NCBI GenBank assembly: GCA_903824495.1
Contig: CAIJXB010000009.1
Location: 1-35,728, forward strand
Direction: 5' to 3'
DNA from: an uncultured Chlamydiae bacterium
GTDB lineage: Bacteria > Chlamydiota > Chlamydiia > Chlamydiales > Rhabdochlamydiaceae
DNA: 35,728 nt
The notes under the pieces were generated by a model. That model was not told the DNA's origin. It ran no database searches and was given only the letters and a program-made list of their open reading frames with translations. Positions 23,388 to 31,388 of this stretch are shown here, piece after piece (positions within the stretch are counted from its first letter, which is position 1; each line of letters begins with the position of its first letter). The translations under genes and the position numbers were made by a program.

Positions 23388-24308
23388 ATGTCTGATAATA
23401 ACAGTAAACCTGCCTGCTTTGTATCTAAGATCGACCTCTCTTTAAAAGACAAGTTCGAGCAGGACCTTTTAGGGCAAGGATTCCAGCTCTCCCCTGCCCC
23501 TTACGCTTTTTTCACCGCTAAAAAACAAGGGATGTCCTGCACTCTCTACACTTCCGGAAAATTGACAGTCCAAGGGAAAGGGAAAGAAGAGTTCATCGAG
23601 TACTATCTAGAACCCGAAATTTTGAAAAGTGTCGCTTACACGTATCCAGAAGTCGGACAAGACATGTCAGCGCGCATTGGTATGGACGAAGCTGGAAAGG
23701 GTGACTTTTTTGGACCTCTTTGCATTGCCGCATTTTATGCAGGAGAGGGTCAAGTTGTAGATCTTCTTAAAATGGGCGTTCGCGACAGCAAAAAAATGTC
23801 GGATGAATCTGTGATTAATCTTAGCAAAAAGCTAAAAGCATCCTATCCTTATAAAGTTTTAAAGCTTTTGCCTGAGACGTATAATAAACTCTACGACAAA
23901 TTTCACAATCTCAATCGGATGCTCGCTTGGGGCCACACGACAGCTTTAGAGGAACTCTCTACAAAAACAGAATGTAAAAAAGCCATTTTGGACCAATTCG
24001 CCGATAAAGAACTCATGATGAGCTTTTTGAAAAGAAACAATCTTGGGATAGATCTGACTCAAAGATTTAAGGGAGAAGAAGACCCTGTTGTTGCAGCAGC
24101 TTCTATTTTAGCAAGAGGCGCCTTTTTAGAAGGACTCGCAGAACTTGAAGACAAGTTCCAAGTAAAGCTTCCTAAAGGAGCTTCTTCTGCCGTTATCACA
24201 GCAGCAAAAAAAGCGATTGAAAAACATGGAGTGGAGATTCTTCCTTTAGTTTCCAAAACTCATTTTAAAACAACTTCAGCCTTATTTGATAGTAATAGCG
24301 ATGCTTAA
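23388..24308 (+). CDS. rnhC: Ribonuclease HIII
   Basis: RNase HIII removes RNA from RNA-DNA hybrids. The 306-residue protein has the N-terminal TBP-like substrate-binding domain (about 8-85; CFVSKIDLSLKDKFEQDL, ending TLYTSGKLTVQGKGKEEFIEYYL) and a C-terminal catalytic domain starting GMDEAGKGDFFGPLCIAA, with the next acidic site in GVRDSKKM and a third in AILDQFADKEL. The ATG at 23388 is preferred to the TTG at 23322 since it fits the family N-terminus. The 3' end overlaps recN by 8 bp, so the two repair-related genes are probably one operon. Confidence 0.92.
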   Translation: MSDNNSKPACFVSKIDLSLKDKFEQDLLGQGFQLSPAPYAFFTAKKQGMSCTLYTSGKLTVQGKGKEEFIEYYLEPEILKSVAYTYPEVGQDMSARIGMDEAGKGDFFGPLCIAAFYAGEGQVVDLLKMGVRDSKKMSDESVINLSKKLKASYPYKVLKLLPETYNKLYDKFHNLNRMLAWGHTTALEELSTKTECKKAILDQFADKELMMSFLKRNNLGIDLTQRFKGEEDPVVAAASILARGAFLEGLAELEDKFQVKLPKGASSAVITAAKKAIEKHGVEILPLVSKTHFKTTSALFDSNSDA

Positions 24309-25935
24309 AGACCTCCTCATACAAAATCTTATCTTAATGGAATCGTGTTCAATTGAGTGGGATCCAAATCTCAATGTCATTACAGGAGAAACGGGCTCTG
24401 GGAAAACCGCCATTTTGCATGGTCTTAGATTGCTGCTTGGACAAAAGCTCGATACATCTTTGATCCGAAGAGGCGCAAGTAAAGGGTTTGTTCAAGCTCG
24501 TTTTGAATTTCCATTTCCCAAAGAACTTATTTTGTTACTCACTGATGCTGGAGTCCCTTTTGAAGAAGGATCTCTCATACTCTCACGGGAAGTGTCCGCT
24601 GAAGGAAAAAGCAAAAACCAGGTGAATGAAAGATGGGTGTCTTTATCTTTTTTACAAAAGGTAGGATCTTTTTGTATTCAGATTGTCGATCAACACTCGT
24701 GTCAAGAGCTTCGCCATAGCGACACACAAAGAGATATTTTGGATTGTTTTGGATCACTGCAGCCCTCTATAGAAAACTTTTCCAAGCTCTTTACTTCAAG
24801 CAAAGAACTTAAGAAAACTTTAGAAAAGCTACAAGAATCTGAAAGACAAAAAGAAAGGGAGCTTCCTTTCTGTTTGCAGCAAATGGAAGAGCTAAACGCA
24901 CTTCATCTCAAAGAAGGCGATGAAGAGGCTCTTTTTCAAGAGTATTCTAATGTTTCAAGTGCTGAAGAAGTTTCTACTCATATAGATCAGCTCTTTGAGC
25001 TGATCTCTCAAAGTCCCTCTTCTTTTTTATCTGGCTTGCAAAAAGCAAAAGCTCTTTGTAAACCCTTTTCTTCTTTGCATAAGGCCTTTCAAGAGTCTTT
25101 GGAGCTTTTGGACAGCGTCTCCATTTCTTTGCAAGAAGTGCAGCACTTAATGCGAAGCGCCCTTTCTGATTTTGATCCCGATCCTAAAAAGAAAGAACTT
25201 TTAGAGGCAAAGCTCTCCTTAATTGATCGTATGAAAAAGAAGTACGGCTCTTCCATTTTAGAGTGGGAAGAATATCGCAAGGCCCTTAAAGAAAAGATCG
25301 ATCTTTTTGATCACTTGGAAGAGGAAAAAAGCAAAACAGAGTTGGCACTTGAGCACACAGAAAAAGAGCTAACAGCTCTTTCTCTTGAACTGACCAAGCA
25401 AAGAAAGCAAGCTGCCAAAACTCTTGAGGGAAAGCTTAAAAAAGAAATCCAGTCTTTGAATATGAAAGGAGCCTCTTTAGAGATTAAAATAGACAAGCAA
25501 GCAAGAACGCTGCTTGGAGAAGACTCTGTTCACTTTTGGCTTGCTGCAAACCAAGGAGAAGCTCCCAGTCTTGTAAAAGACAGCTCATCAGGCGGAGAAC
25601 TCGCTCGTTTACTTCTTGCTCTAAAGCTCGCTTTAGCTGAAAAAAATCATACGCCCACACTCATCTTCGATGAAATCGATGCGGGAGTAGGAGGAGAAAC
25701 ATCGGGTCTTATCGGAGAGAAACTAAAAAACCTTTCTTCTCACCGTCAGATCATTTGCATCACGCATTTTCCTCAAGTAGCCTGTACAGCACATAAGCAC
25801 TTAAGAGTCTCTAAGCATACAGCCGGAGAAAGGACATACGCTCAAGTTCAAACACTCGATTCTTCTTTACGAGAGAGCGAACTTTTACGAATGTTAGGAG
25901 GTAAAAAAACTCTTTCGTTTTATGAGCAATCCTAG
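24301..25935 (+). CDS. recN: DNA repair protein RecN
   Basis: RecN is an SMC-like ATPase that acts at DNA double-strand breaks. This copy has 544 residues, near the usual 550. It starts MLKDLLIQNLILMESCSIEW, with Walker A GETGSGKT, a long central coiled coil (about 155-370, rich in Glu/Lys/Leu), signature DSSSGGELARLLLALKLAL and Walker B LIFDEIDAGVGGETSG followed by ICITHFPQVA. The ATG at 24301 lies inside the rnhC end; a TTG at 24286 is less likely. The coupling to rnhC suggests joint expression. Confidence 0.94.
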   Translation: MLKDLLIQNLILMESCSIEWDPNLNVITGETGSGKTAILHGLRLLLGQKLDTSLIRRGASKGFVQARFEFPFPKELILLLTDAGVPFEEGSLILSREVSAEGKSKNQVNERWVSLSFLQKVGSFCIQIVDQHSCQELRHSDTQRDILDCFGSLQPSIENFSKLFTSSKELKKTLEKLQESERQKERELPFCLQQMEELNALHLKEGDEEALFQEYSNVSSAEEVSTHIDQLFELISQSPSSFLSGLQKAKALCKPFSSLHKAFQESLELLDSVSISLQEVQHLMRSALSDFDPDPKKKELLEAKLSLIDRMKKKYGSSILEWEEYRKALKEKIDLFDHLEEEKSKTELALEHTEKELTALSLELTKQRKQAAKTLEGKLKKEIQSLNMKGASLEIKIDKQARTLLGEDSVHFWLAANQGEAPSLVKDSSSGGELARLLLALKLALAEKNHTPTLIFDEIDAGVGGETSGLIGEKLKNLSSHRQIICITHFPQVACTAHKHLRVSKHTAGERTYAQVQTLDSSLRESELLRMLGGKKTLSFYEQS

Positions 25936-25981
25936 TATCAAATGTCTTACAATAACTTTTTTTTAAGATGAGGAGTTTCTC

Positions 25982-26896
25982 TTGTCACGACACTATCTAA
26001 CCTTAGCAACTGTATTATTCTCTACTTGCCTATACGCTACTGACTACACCTTCTTAAACTCAGACATGTTTGCAGATGAAAAACATGTCTTTCACTTCGA
26101 AGCTGATTATGGACATGTAGGAGCCGCAAAAGTCACAACAGCTCCCGCCTATGGAACTAGGACGCACTACTCAGAAGGGAATGCCTCTTTGTATTTCACT
26201 CACTTTTTAAATAAAGAAAACTCTCTAACATGGCAAGCGGGTGCTACCTATTTAGATCTCGGCTGGAATAAAAACCCTAACTTCCATAAAAACGAATACA
26301 CATATGGAATCGGTTCTTTAACATGGATCTCCCACTCCGTACAGCAGTGGCGTTTTGTTATTAATGGCGGCGTTGCTGTGGATGCAACAACTTTTAATTT
26401 CCCAAACTCAGCTGTGTACTATGCGATGCTCTGGGGGCGCTATGCTCAAACAGAAAATCTAGGAGTGAACTTAGGATTTTTTGCGTACTATGGAGCGAAA
26501 AACGGATACGTTCTTCCGATCCTTGGAATCGACTGGAAACTCTCACCTCAGTGGCAATTCAATGCTGTATTTCCGATCGACGCTTCTTTAAACTATCACT
26601 TCGCAAAACATTGGGTTACATCGATTGTTGCAACATCGCTCGGAGGACCTTACCGTTTTCCAAGAAGGATCCACGGAGGGGTTGGAAAGTACGATGATGG
26701 GATTTTTAAAATCTACTCTACCGTCGTAGAATTGGATTTACGCTTTGTACAAAAAAGCTGCTTCGAACTTGGAATTGGTGGGGGTTGGAATTTTGGAGGT
26801 TGGATCCAAATCAGCGACGAGCATAATCACCATAAGAAGTACTACGATTTTAATGGTGCTGGATACGGAAGAATTTTTGGTACTGTAACATTTTAA
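25982..26896 (+). CDS. Predicted outer-membrane beta-barrel protein
   Basis: I do not recognise a named family. The 304-residue protein has a signal peptide (MSRHYLTLATVLFSTCLYA), many amphipathic strands with aromatic girdle residues (for example SLTWQAGATYLDLGW, QQWRFVINGGVAVDATTF, LGVNLGFFAYYG) and a C-terminal strand ending in Phe (RIFGTVTF), the typical barrel-assembly signal. It is His- and aromatic-rich near the end (DEHNHHKKYYDF). The TTG start is well supported by AGGAG 6 nt upstream. It lies 46 bp after recN and is closed by a strong terminator. A chlamydia-specific porin or surface protein is a reasonable guess. Confidence 0.72.
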   Translation: MSRHYLTLATVLFSTCLYATDYTFLNSDMFADEKHVFHFEADYGHVGAAKVTTAPAYGTRTHYSEGNASLYFTHFLNKENSLTWQAGATYLDLGWNKNPNFHKNEYTYGIGSLTWISHSVQQWRFVINGGVAVDATTFNFPNSAVYYAMLWGRYAQTENLGVNLGFFAYYGAKNGYVLPILGIDWKLSPQWQFNAVFPIDASLNYHFAKHWVTSIVATSLGGPYRFPRRIHGGVGKYDDGIFKIYSTVVELDLRFVQKSCFELGIGGGWNFGGWIQISDEHNHHKKYYDFNGAGYGRIFGTVTF

Positions 26897-26902
26897 AAAA
26901 AG

Positions 26903-26940
26903 AAAAGGGAGCTTTTTTTAAAAAAAGAGCTCCCTTTTTT
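26903..26940. terminator. Bidirectional terminator between convergent genes
   Basis: AAAAGGGAGCT and AGCTCCCTTTT form the stem, with T7 and A7 stretches extending it around a small AG bulge. Poly-T tracts follow on both strands. It serves the barrel gene (plus) and probably the secreted-protein gene (minus). Confidence 0.85.
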
Positions 26941-26948
26941 ACATCTAT

Positions 26949-27542
26949 TTATTGACCGAGTAAGAACGAATTCACAAACTTATCATAATGCTTTTCATCA
27001 TAGTCTGAAACTTTGCACTCCATAGCCATTAGATAGAGTTGGTTTTTAACCATCAAAGCGCGTCCTTTAAAATAGTTAGGACCAGTTCTGATGAAAAAAT
27101 CAAGTCCTTCATGACCTTGTATTAAAATCATGTCAGCAAATAAAAGTTGAGCTCCAGCTCCATGAGTTAAAATCCCATTTAAAAAAGCCTCTAAGCTCAT
27201 TTGAGCGAACTGCTCATCTACAAAATCTGGATACTGAGCAATAAGGAGCATGAATACAGTTTCAGCCTCTGAAGCTGAAATATACGCATCATACTTAAGT
27301 TCTGTTCCTTCTTCATCAATTTTCATCGTTTCAGCAACATGCTCAGCAGCATTTGGAAAGTGCATACTGCATTTGCCTTGCTGTGATTCCACTTTGAGCC
27401 AGTCTTTACTTAAAACTTCGGCTTTCGCTTTAGAGTCTGCAGAAAAACCGAGAGGGCTTACGCAAGTCAAGCATCCTCCTAGGAGACAAACTCTAAGGAG
27501 CCCCTTAAAGTTCTCTCTTACTATATGATTCAACTTCTTCAT
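26949..27542 (-). CDS. Secreted hypothetical protein
   Basis: The ATG at 27542 is chosen for the GGGGGA 4 nt upstream and gives 197 residues. The N-terminus has positive residues and a hydrophobic core; cleavage by signal peptidase I after GFSA (residue 35) is likely, though LLGGC (C24) could be read as a weak lipobox. The mature part includes QQGKCSMHFPNAAEHVAETM and YFKGRALMVKNQLYLMAMEC, an alpha/beta pattern seen in small PsbP-like secreted proteins; I cannot name the family. It follows the Yip1-type gene on the same strand at 43 bp. In C. trachomatis, uncharacterised genes sit in the matching place beside rnhC (from memory). Confidence 0.75.
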   Translation of the reverse strand: MKKLNHIVRENFKGLLRVCLLGGCLTCVSPLGFSADSKAKAEVLSKDWLKVESQQGKCSMHFPNAAEHVAETMKIDEEGTELKYDAYISASEAETVFMLLIAQYPDFVDEQFAQMSLEAFLNGILTHGAGAQLLFADMILIQGHEGLDFFIRTGPNYFKGRALMVKNQLYLMAMECKVSDYDEKHYDKFVNSFLLGQ

Positions 27543-27585
27543 AAATCCCCCTGAAAAAAACATATTTGTTTATTTGTATATATAA

Positions 27586-28218
27586 TTAGACTCTATCGAC
27601 AAGTCGCTCGAGAGCAAATCCCAAAATCCATACGACTCCAACACCAGCAGCAAAAGCAATCACGACGTTGATTAACGATTTCCATATAGAAAACCCATGT
27701 ACTTCACTCACCGCTTGTAAAAGCAAAATGAAAGACCAAATAGCAACAGATAACTGAATGAGGAAATATACACTCAGCCAGGTCGCTTCTAAGGCCGTCA
27801 TTGGCATTCTTACAAACCCTTCATAAAAAATGACTTCTTTAAATTGAGCGATCAATGCCACCCAAACGGCCACTGTCACAAGATTCGTGGCATTGATCCA
27901 AGAAAAGGCGCAGCGCATCTCAGCAAAAGTGCTCTTGCCCCCTAAAAGGCGTCCTGTCCAAGTTAAAAAGGCAGAACAGATCAAAAGGCCTAAAGCTCCA
28001 AGTAAAGGAGAGACGATCAAACAGAGAAGTAGGATCGCCGGCAGTGCCAAAACACTTCCCAAAGAGAAGTTTTGCGCCATCTGGAGCACAGTCGGAAGCC
28101 CATAAAGAAGCGATAAAATGAAAAATCGATATTTTACATTATAGTTAATGATCGCTCGTACAGTCTGTCTTGGCTTGACCCATATGGAAATCCACGGTTT
28201 CAATTCCAGCTCCGGCAT
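27586..28218 (-). CDS. Yip1-domain membrane protein
   Basis: This 210-residue integral membrane protein has about five hydrophobic helices (starting FFILSLLYGLPTVLQ and LALPAILLLCLIVSPLLGALGLLICSAFLTW). The N-terminus PWISIWVKPRQTVRAIINYNVKYRF, followed by the GGKSTFAEMRCAFSWINATNLV loop, is typical of bacterial Yip1-family proteins. Their function is unknown. It is the first gene of a pair with the secreted protein, and has a candidate promoter upstream. Confidence 0.8.
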   Translation of the reverse strand: MPELELKPWISIWVKPRQTVRAIINYNVKYRFFILSLLYGLPTVLQMAQNFSLGSVLALPAILLLCLIVSPLLGALGLLICSAFLTWTGRLLGGKSTFAEMRCAFSWINATNLVTVAVWVALIAQFKEVIFYEGFVRMPMTALEATWLSVYFLIQLSVAIWSFILLLQAVSEVHGFSIWKSLINVVIAFAAGVGVVWILGFALERLVDRV

Positions 28219-28252
28219 GACATTCTCCCCTTTCTACGCCCTATGGACTTAT

Positions 28253-28280
28253 GTTATAACCAAATTAATTAACAACGCAA
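28253..28280 (-). promoter_or_regulatory. Candidate promoter for the Yip1-type gene
   Basis: On the minus strand TATAAC (28253-28258) matches five of six -10 bases; TTGCGT (28275-28280) lies 16 bp upstream and matches three of six. The surrounding 28240-28440 region is very AT-rich and holds no gene. Confidence 0.4.
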
Positions 28281-28403
28281 CAAAATAATTTAATTAAGTA
28301 AGATTATAATAGATAAAAAGATACAGAATCGCAATTAAAACTTACAAATTAATTACGAAAATCAAAAGAACTCAAAAGCAAACAAACAACCATAATTACA
28401 CCA

Positions 28404-28432
28404 TTGAATACTTACTGAGATTTATGTAGAAT
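28404..28432 (+). promoter_or_regulatory. Candidate promoter for the IQ-motif protein gene
   Basis: TTGAAT (28404-28409) and TAGAAT (28427-28432) are spaced by 17 bp, with TG directly before the -10. The predicted start is about 26 bp before the ATG at 28465. No Shine-Dalgarno is visible in the short leader. Confidence 0.5.
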
Positions 28433-28464
28433 TTAAACTTAGAACAACTATAAACCAGACACTT

Positions 28465-29259
28465 ATGACAATTAATTCATTGACATCTTCTACGAGTTCA
28501 ATAGAAAGTGCCATCACTATTCAAAGGCATGTTCGAGGCCATTTAGCCCGAAAACCTTTCCTTCCCCACCGTCTACTCTATCGAGACTACTCAGCCTTAT
28601 GTGAAAAAGCAAAAGGACCTGAATCCCATTCAATGCCACGAGCTCTCGGAGGAAGAACTAAGGTTTATCTGCCTATCGAAATGCCCGAAATTGCTCTAAA
28701 GGACTTAGGACAAAAAAAGGCTATCCAGCGTTTTCATCAGATGAGAGAAGTAAGATCGGTTTTGGATTCACAAAAAAGTTCCCATCTGGTCATTCCTAAG
28801 GCAAAATTGTGCGGAGACTTCCTTATAGAACAAAGGCTCCCCATCAAAGGGACCATCTATCACAATCTGCGGCTCTATAATTCTCAGCCAGAGATCTTCG
28901 ATGGAGCCGTGAGAGACATGGTAAGGTTATTCTCAAAAATGTACCTTAGTGGATTAATAGATAAAGGCCGATATAAAATTCGATACGACAACCTGCCTTT
29001 CTATGTTGAGAAAAGAGGAGGAAAAGAAGAAGTACTTATCGGGTTAATTGATCTTGAAAGAATCAGAAGTGAGCTTCCCAATCACAGGCTTGAGGTTCTT
29101 GCGATCATTTTCCCGTTTCATTTAGATCTTATCAAAAAGGAAGCTCAGGATCTCGGCATGACTGTTGATGATGCATTACTAGACATCGCTTGCCAAATAG
29201 GTAAAAGCTTCTTACTCAAAGGACAGATTTTGTATGCCCCAATTAACTATAAGAGCTAG
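28465..29259 (+). CDS. Protein with eukaryotic IQ calmodulin-binding motif
   Basis: This 264-residue protein has no signal peptide or membrane helix. After a Ser/Thr-rich leader, residues 19-30 read IQRHVRGHLARK, a complete IQxxxRGxxxR motif that binds calmodulin or myosin light chains in eukaryotes. The rest is not recognised with certainty. YKIRYDNLPFYV (170-181) followed by VLIGLIDLER (190-199) resembles the catalytic-loop and DFG region of small-molecule or protein kinases (N176, D196), but the position of the catalytic Asp appears to be K171. A host-directed effector is a fair inference for an intracellular bacterium. The gene is alone, in an AT-rich gap between Yip1 and DUF378 genes. 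Confidence 0.72.
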   Translation: MTINSLTSSTSSIESAITIQRHVRGHLARKPFLPHRLLYRDYSALCEKAKGPESHSMPRALGGRTKVYLPIEMPEIALKDLGQKKAIQRFHQMREVRSVLDSQKSSHLVIPKAKLCGDFLIEQRLPIKGTIYHNLRLYNSQPEIFDGAVRDMVRLFSKMYLSGLIDKGRYKIRYDNLPFYVEKRGGKEEVLIGLIDLERIRSELPNHRLEVLAIIFPFHLDLIKKEAQDLGMTVDDALLDIACQIGKSFLLKGQILYAPINYKS

Positions 29260-29273
29260 CGAAGCCGCTAGCT
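29254..29273. terminator. Hairpin between convergent genes, possible terminator
   Basis: AGCTAGC (29254-29260) and GCTAGCT (29267-29273) form a perfect 7-bp stem with a 6-nt loop at the end of the IQ-protein gene. There is no poly-T tract, so it is a weak terminator candidate for either strand. Confidence 0.35.
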
Positions 29274-29278
29274 TCTAA

Positions 29279-29455
29279 TCAGGTCTCGTCAAAATCCTCC
29301 AAATCCGCCTCTTCCAGCTCCAGCTCTTCTTCTACGAACATCTCATCTTCTTCTACAGCTGCAACTTGGGCAGGCTGCGTAAGCTTAATGTCCTGAGCAT
29401 AAGTTAGATTCACACTTAAGATACTCAATGCAAAATAAATAAGGCTCTTTTTCAC
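29279..29455 (-). CDS. Small secreted acidic protein, 58 residues
   Basis: A GTG at 29455 with a perfect AAGGAG 8 nt upstream opens a 58-codon frame ending in TGA at 29279. The product begins MKKSLIYFALSILSVNLTYA, a clear Sec signal peptide with cleavage after residue 20. The mature 38 residues start QDIKLTQPAQVAAV and then become extremely acidic: about 15 Glu/Asp and no Lys or Arg in the last 24. I know no family. The good ribosome site, the signal peptide and the uniform composition argue that it is real. It may bind cations or basic proteins in the periplasm; that is a guess. The 344 bp between the neighbouring plus-strand genes otherwise hold only promoter and hairpin sequences. Confidence 0.7.
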   Translation of the reverse strand: MKKSLIYFALSILSVNLTYAQDIKLTQPAQVAAVEEDEMFVEEELELEEADLEDFDET

Positions 29456-29539
29456 GGCTACAACTCCTTTGTACTTAATAAGTCATGCCAATGATTCCAC
29501 AAACATTTTTTCCTATCCAGAAGATTTTTCATTAAAAAA

Positions 29540-29569
29540 TTGAAGTTATTAAAAAATTAATCGTATAAT
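29540..29569 (+). promoter_or_regulatory. Promoter for the 132-residue hypothetical gene
   Basis: TTGAAG (29540-29545) and a perfect TATAAT (29564-29569) are spaced by 18 bp in AT-rich DNA. The predicted start is about 28 bp before the ATG at 29604, leaving room for AGAGG 7 nt before it. Confidence 0.55.
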
Positions 29570-29603
29570 TAAAATAAAACTAACCAATAAAAAGAGGTTA
29601 ATT

Positions 29604-30002
29604 ATGACATTAAACCTACGAAGAATGAAAAAGTATCATCCGCGTCGCAGTTCTAAAGACATTAAACTGAACAAACAAAAACTTATGGATTTAGAGCACC
29701 GAATCAAGGCTGATATGGGGGAATTCCTCGTCTACATCCAAGAAGGAACCACAGAAAAAGCGATACAAGCTTCTCAAAAGACAAGAAATGACCTTATGAA
29801 GTTTGGACCTGACATGGAAAAGGTAGCTGAACAAATAGGCGGAAGGTTCCCTAAGTTTGTGCACGAGTTTCTTCACACGGTCGACACTATTACCCATACT
29901 CCCCACTCTTCTTCTGATTCTCTTTCTCTATGGGTAGATGATGCCAAGATCAAGTCTTGCTACACAGCGACTCAGAAATTAGAAAACGCACTTTTAAAAT
30001 AG
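29604..30002 (+). CDS. Hypothetical 132-residue protein
   Basis: I do not recognise this protein. It starts with a basic stretch (LRRMKKYHPRRSSKDIKLNKQK), followed by predicted helices (LMDLEHRIKADMGEFLVYIQEG; EKAIQASQKTRNDLMKFGPDMEKVAEQIGGRFPKFVHEFLHTVD) and a shorter C-terminal helix (KSCYTATQKLENALLK). There is no signal peptide or membrane segment. AGAGG and a good promoter support expression. Its last 31 bp overlap the convergent epimerase gene. Confidence 0.62.
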   Translation: MTLNLRRMKKYHPRRSSKDIKLNKQKLMDLEHRIKADMGEFLVYIQEGTTEKAIQASQKTRNDLMKFGPDMEKVAEQIGGRFPKFVHEFLHTVDTITHTPHSSSDSLSLWVDDAKIKSCYTATQKLENALLK

Positions 30003-30859
30003 TCAGCAAGAGTTAGGTAAGAAAAACAGTAACCCGAATTTTGTAGCTTGGAAGGCACTACGGCCAAAGAGGAAAGTAAAAGGTCTTTGGCTTTTTCCCC
30101 CCAGAGTAAAAACCGTGGAATCCTAAAAAAACAGGGTTTGCTAAGAGCTTTAGCAAAGGCCTTAGCAAAGACCTCCTGAGAAACAGGATTCGGCGAGACG
30201 ATATTGACAGGCCCTTTAAGGGTTTGATCCATCAAAATATGCAGTAATGCTCCTGTAACATCTTCTAAGGCAACCCAAGAAATCATCTGCTTCCCGGAAG
30301 CAATTTTCCCACCAAGACCCAATTGAAACAAAGGCCGCAGTGCTTTTAAAATTCCCCCTTGAGGGGAAAGGATCATTCCAAATCTTGCTTGAACCGTGCG
30401 AACGCAGGTTGGATCTAAAAGCTTTGGGGATGATTCCCAAGCTTCACATACATCGGATAGAAAACCTGATCCTTTAAGACTTGATTCGGTAACAGGGACC
30501 ACCGAACTTCCATAGTATCCAACAGCTGAAGCTGAAACAAATACCTTAGGTGGATTTTTTAGCTTTTTTAAAAGAAGTACGAGGTTCTCGGTCCCCTTTT
30601 GGCGGCTTTCTAAAATTCTCTTTTTTTTAGAAGCTGTCCAAAATCCCTTGGCGATGTTCTCTCCTGCTAAGTGGACCACCGCATCAAAACCTTCAAAGGC
30701 AGCTAAGTCACCTTCTCCTGTTTCTGGATTCCAAGAAATCGAGGATGGATCTTTAGATTTCCCGCGAATGAGATACTTGATCCTATGTCCCTTGCTTTGT
30801 AGAAGCTGGCAAAGATTTTTCCCAACAAGACCCGTAGAGCCTGAAACGATAATATTCAA
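29972..30859 (-). CDS. TIGR01777-type NAD(P)-dependent epimerase
   Basis: This is a short-chain dehydrogenase-fold protein of the SulA/YfcH (TIGR01777) family, 295 residues. It begins MNIIVSGSTGLVGKNLCQLL with the dinucleotide-binding GxxGxxG loop. Then come VVHLAGENIAKGFWTASKKKRILESR, a family hallmark, then SASAVGYYGS and, near the C-terminus, GPVNIVSPNPVSQEVFAKAFAKAL. The TTG at 30859 is chosen because GAGG lies 6 nt upstream and the family starts there; an ATG lies 12 bp upstream at 30871. The substrate is unknown. A terminator for the gene before it lies just upstream, so it needs read-through or a nearby promoter. Confidence 0.85.
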   Translation of the reverse strand: MNIIVSGSTGLVGKNLCQLLQSKGHRIKYLIRGKSKDPSSISWNPETGEGDLAAFEGFDAVVHLAGENIAKGFWTASKKKRILESRQKGTENLVLLLKKLKNPPKVFVSASAVGYYGSSVVPVTESSLKGSGFLSDVCEAWESSPKLLDPTCVRTVQARFGMILSPQGGILKALRPLFQLGLGGKIASGKQMISWVALEDVTGALLHILMDQTLKGPVNIVSPNPVSQEVFAKAFAKALSKPCFFRIPRFLLWGEKAKDLLLSSLAVVPSKLQNSGYCFSYLTLADYFKSAFSNF

Positions 30860-30871
30860 AAAAAACCTCAT

Positions 30872-30902
30872 AAAAAAAGCGCAGATTGATCAACCTGCGC
30901 TT
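30872..30902 (-). terminator. Intrinsic terminator after the DUF378 gene
   Basis: In the minus-strand RNA, AAGCGCAG and CTGCGCTT (arms 30895-30902 and 30877-30884) pair over 8 bp with a 10-nt loop, followed by seven T. It lies 27 bp after the DUF378 stop and abuts the ribosome-binding region of the epimerase gene. Confidence 0.75.
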
Positions 30903-30928
30903 AAAAACAATCAAAACCGAACTTGCTA

Positions 30929-31195
30929 TTACTTACAGCAGCCTTTGTTTTTGCCGTCTTTGTCACAGGATGAATGACATGGGCAAGAGCATTTTTTGCT
31001 GCAACACATAAGAACCTTAATGCTATAAAGACCTGCAAGGCCAACGATTGAATAAACCACACGGCTCATCATTGTAGTGTTACCACCAAAAAGCCAAGCT
31101 ACTAAATCAAACTGAAAGAAGCCCCAAAGACCCCAATTCAATGCTCCGATTACAACAAGAATCATGGCAATCGTGGCTGTACATTTACACTTCAT
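30929..31195 (-). CDS. DUF378 small membrane protein with Cys-rich tail
   Basis: This 88-residue protein has two membrane helices (ATIAMILVVIGALNWGLWGFF and MSRVVYSIVGLAGLYSIKVL) with the DUF378 signature GALNWGLWGF. The last 27 residues hold nine cysteines (starting MCCSKKCSCPCHSSC, ending GCCK), plus a Cys pair at the N-terminus (KCKC). Chlamydial envelopes depend on disulfide networks, so the tail may be redox-active or bind metal; this is inference. AAGGAG precedes the ATG. It is divergent from gatC, as I recall for CT001 and gatC in C. trachomatis. Confidence 0.85.
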   Translation of the reverse strand: MKCKCTATIAMILVVIGALNWGLWGFFQFDLVAWLFGGNTTMMSRVVYSIVGLAGLYSIKVLMCCSKKCSCPCHSSCDKDGKNKGCCK

Positions 31196-31388
31196 AGTTT
31201 TCTCCTTTTAAAAAAAACGATAAAAACGGTTTTATATCTACAGGCTCGATACTAAAAAATCTGGGATGATTTGTCACTCTTTTTTTTATAGGTTTTATAA
31301 AGAGGGGGATTCGCCTCACTTTCCCTTTGACTATTCCTCTAAAAATCCTTTAAAATGCCCCAAAAAAGTAAAGAGAGCCGGATTTATT

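Noticed and set aside
29479..29500. TGGCATG-like sequence on the minus strand before the small acidic gene, possible sigma-54 promoter
   Set aside because: The -12 element lacks the required GC, so the match is poor.
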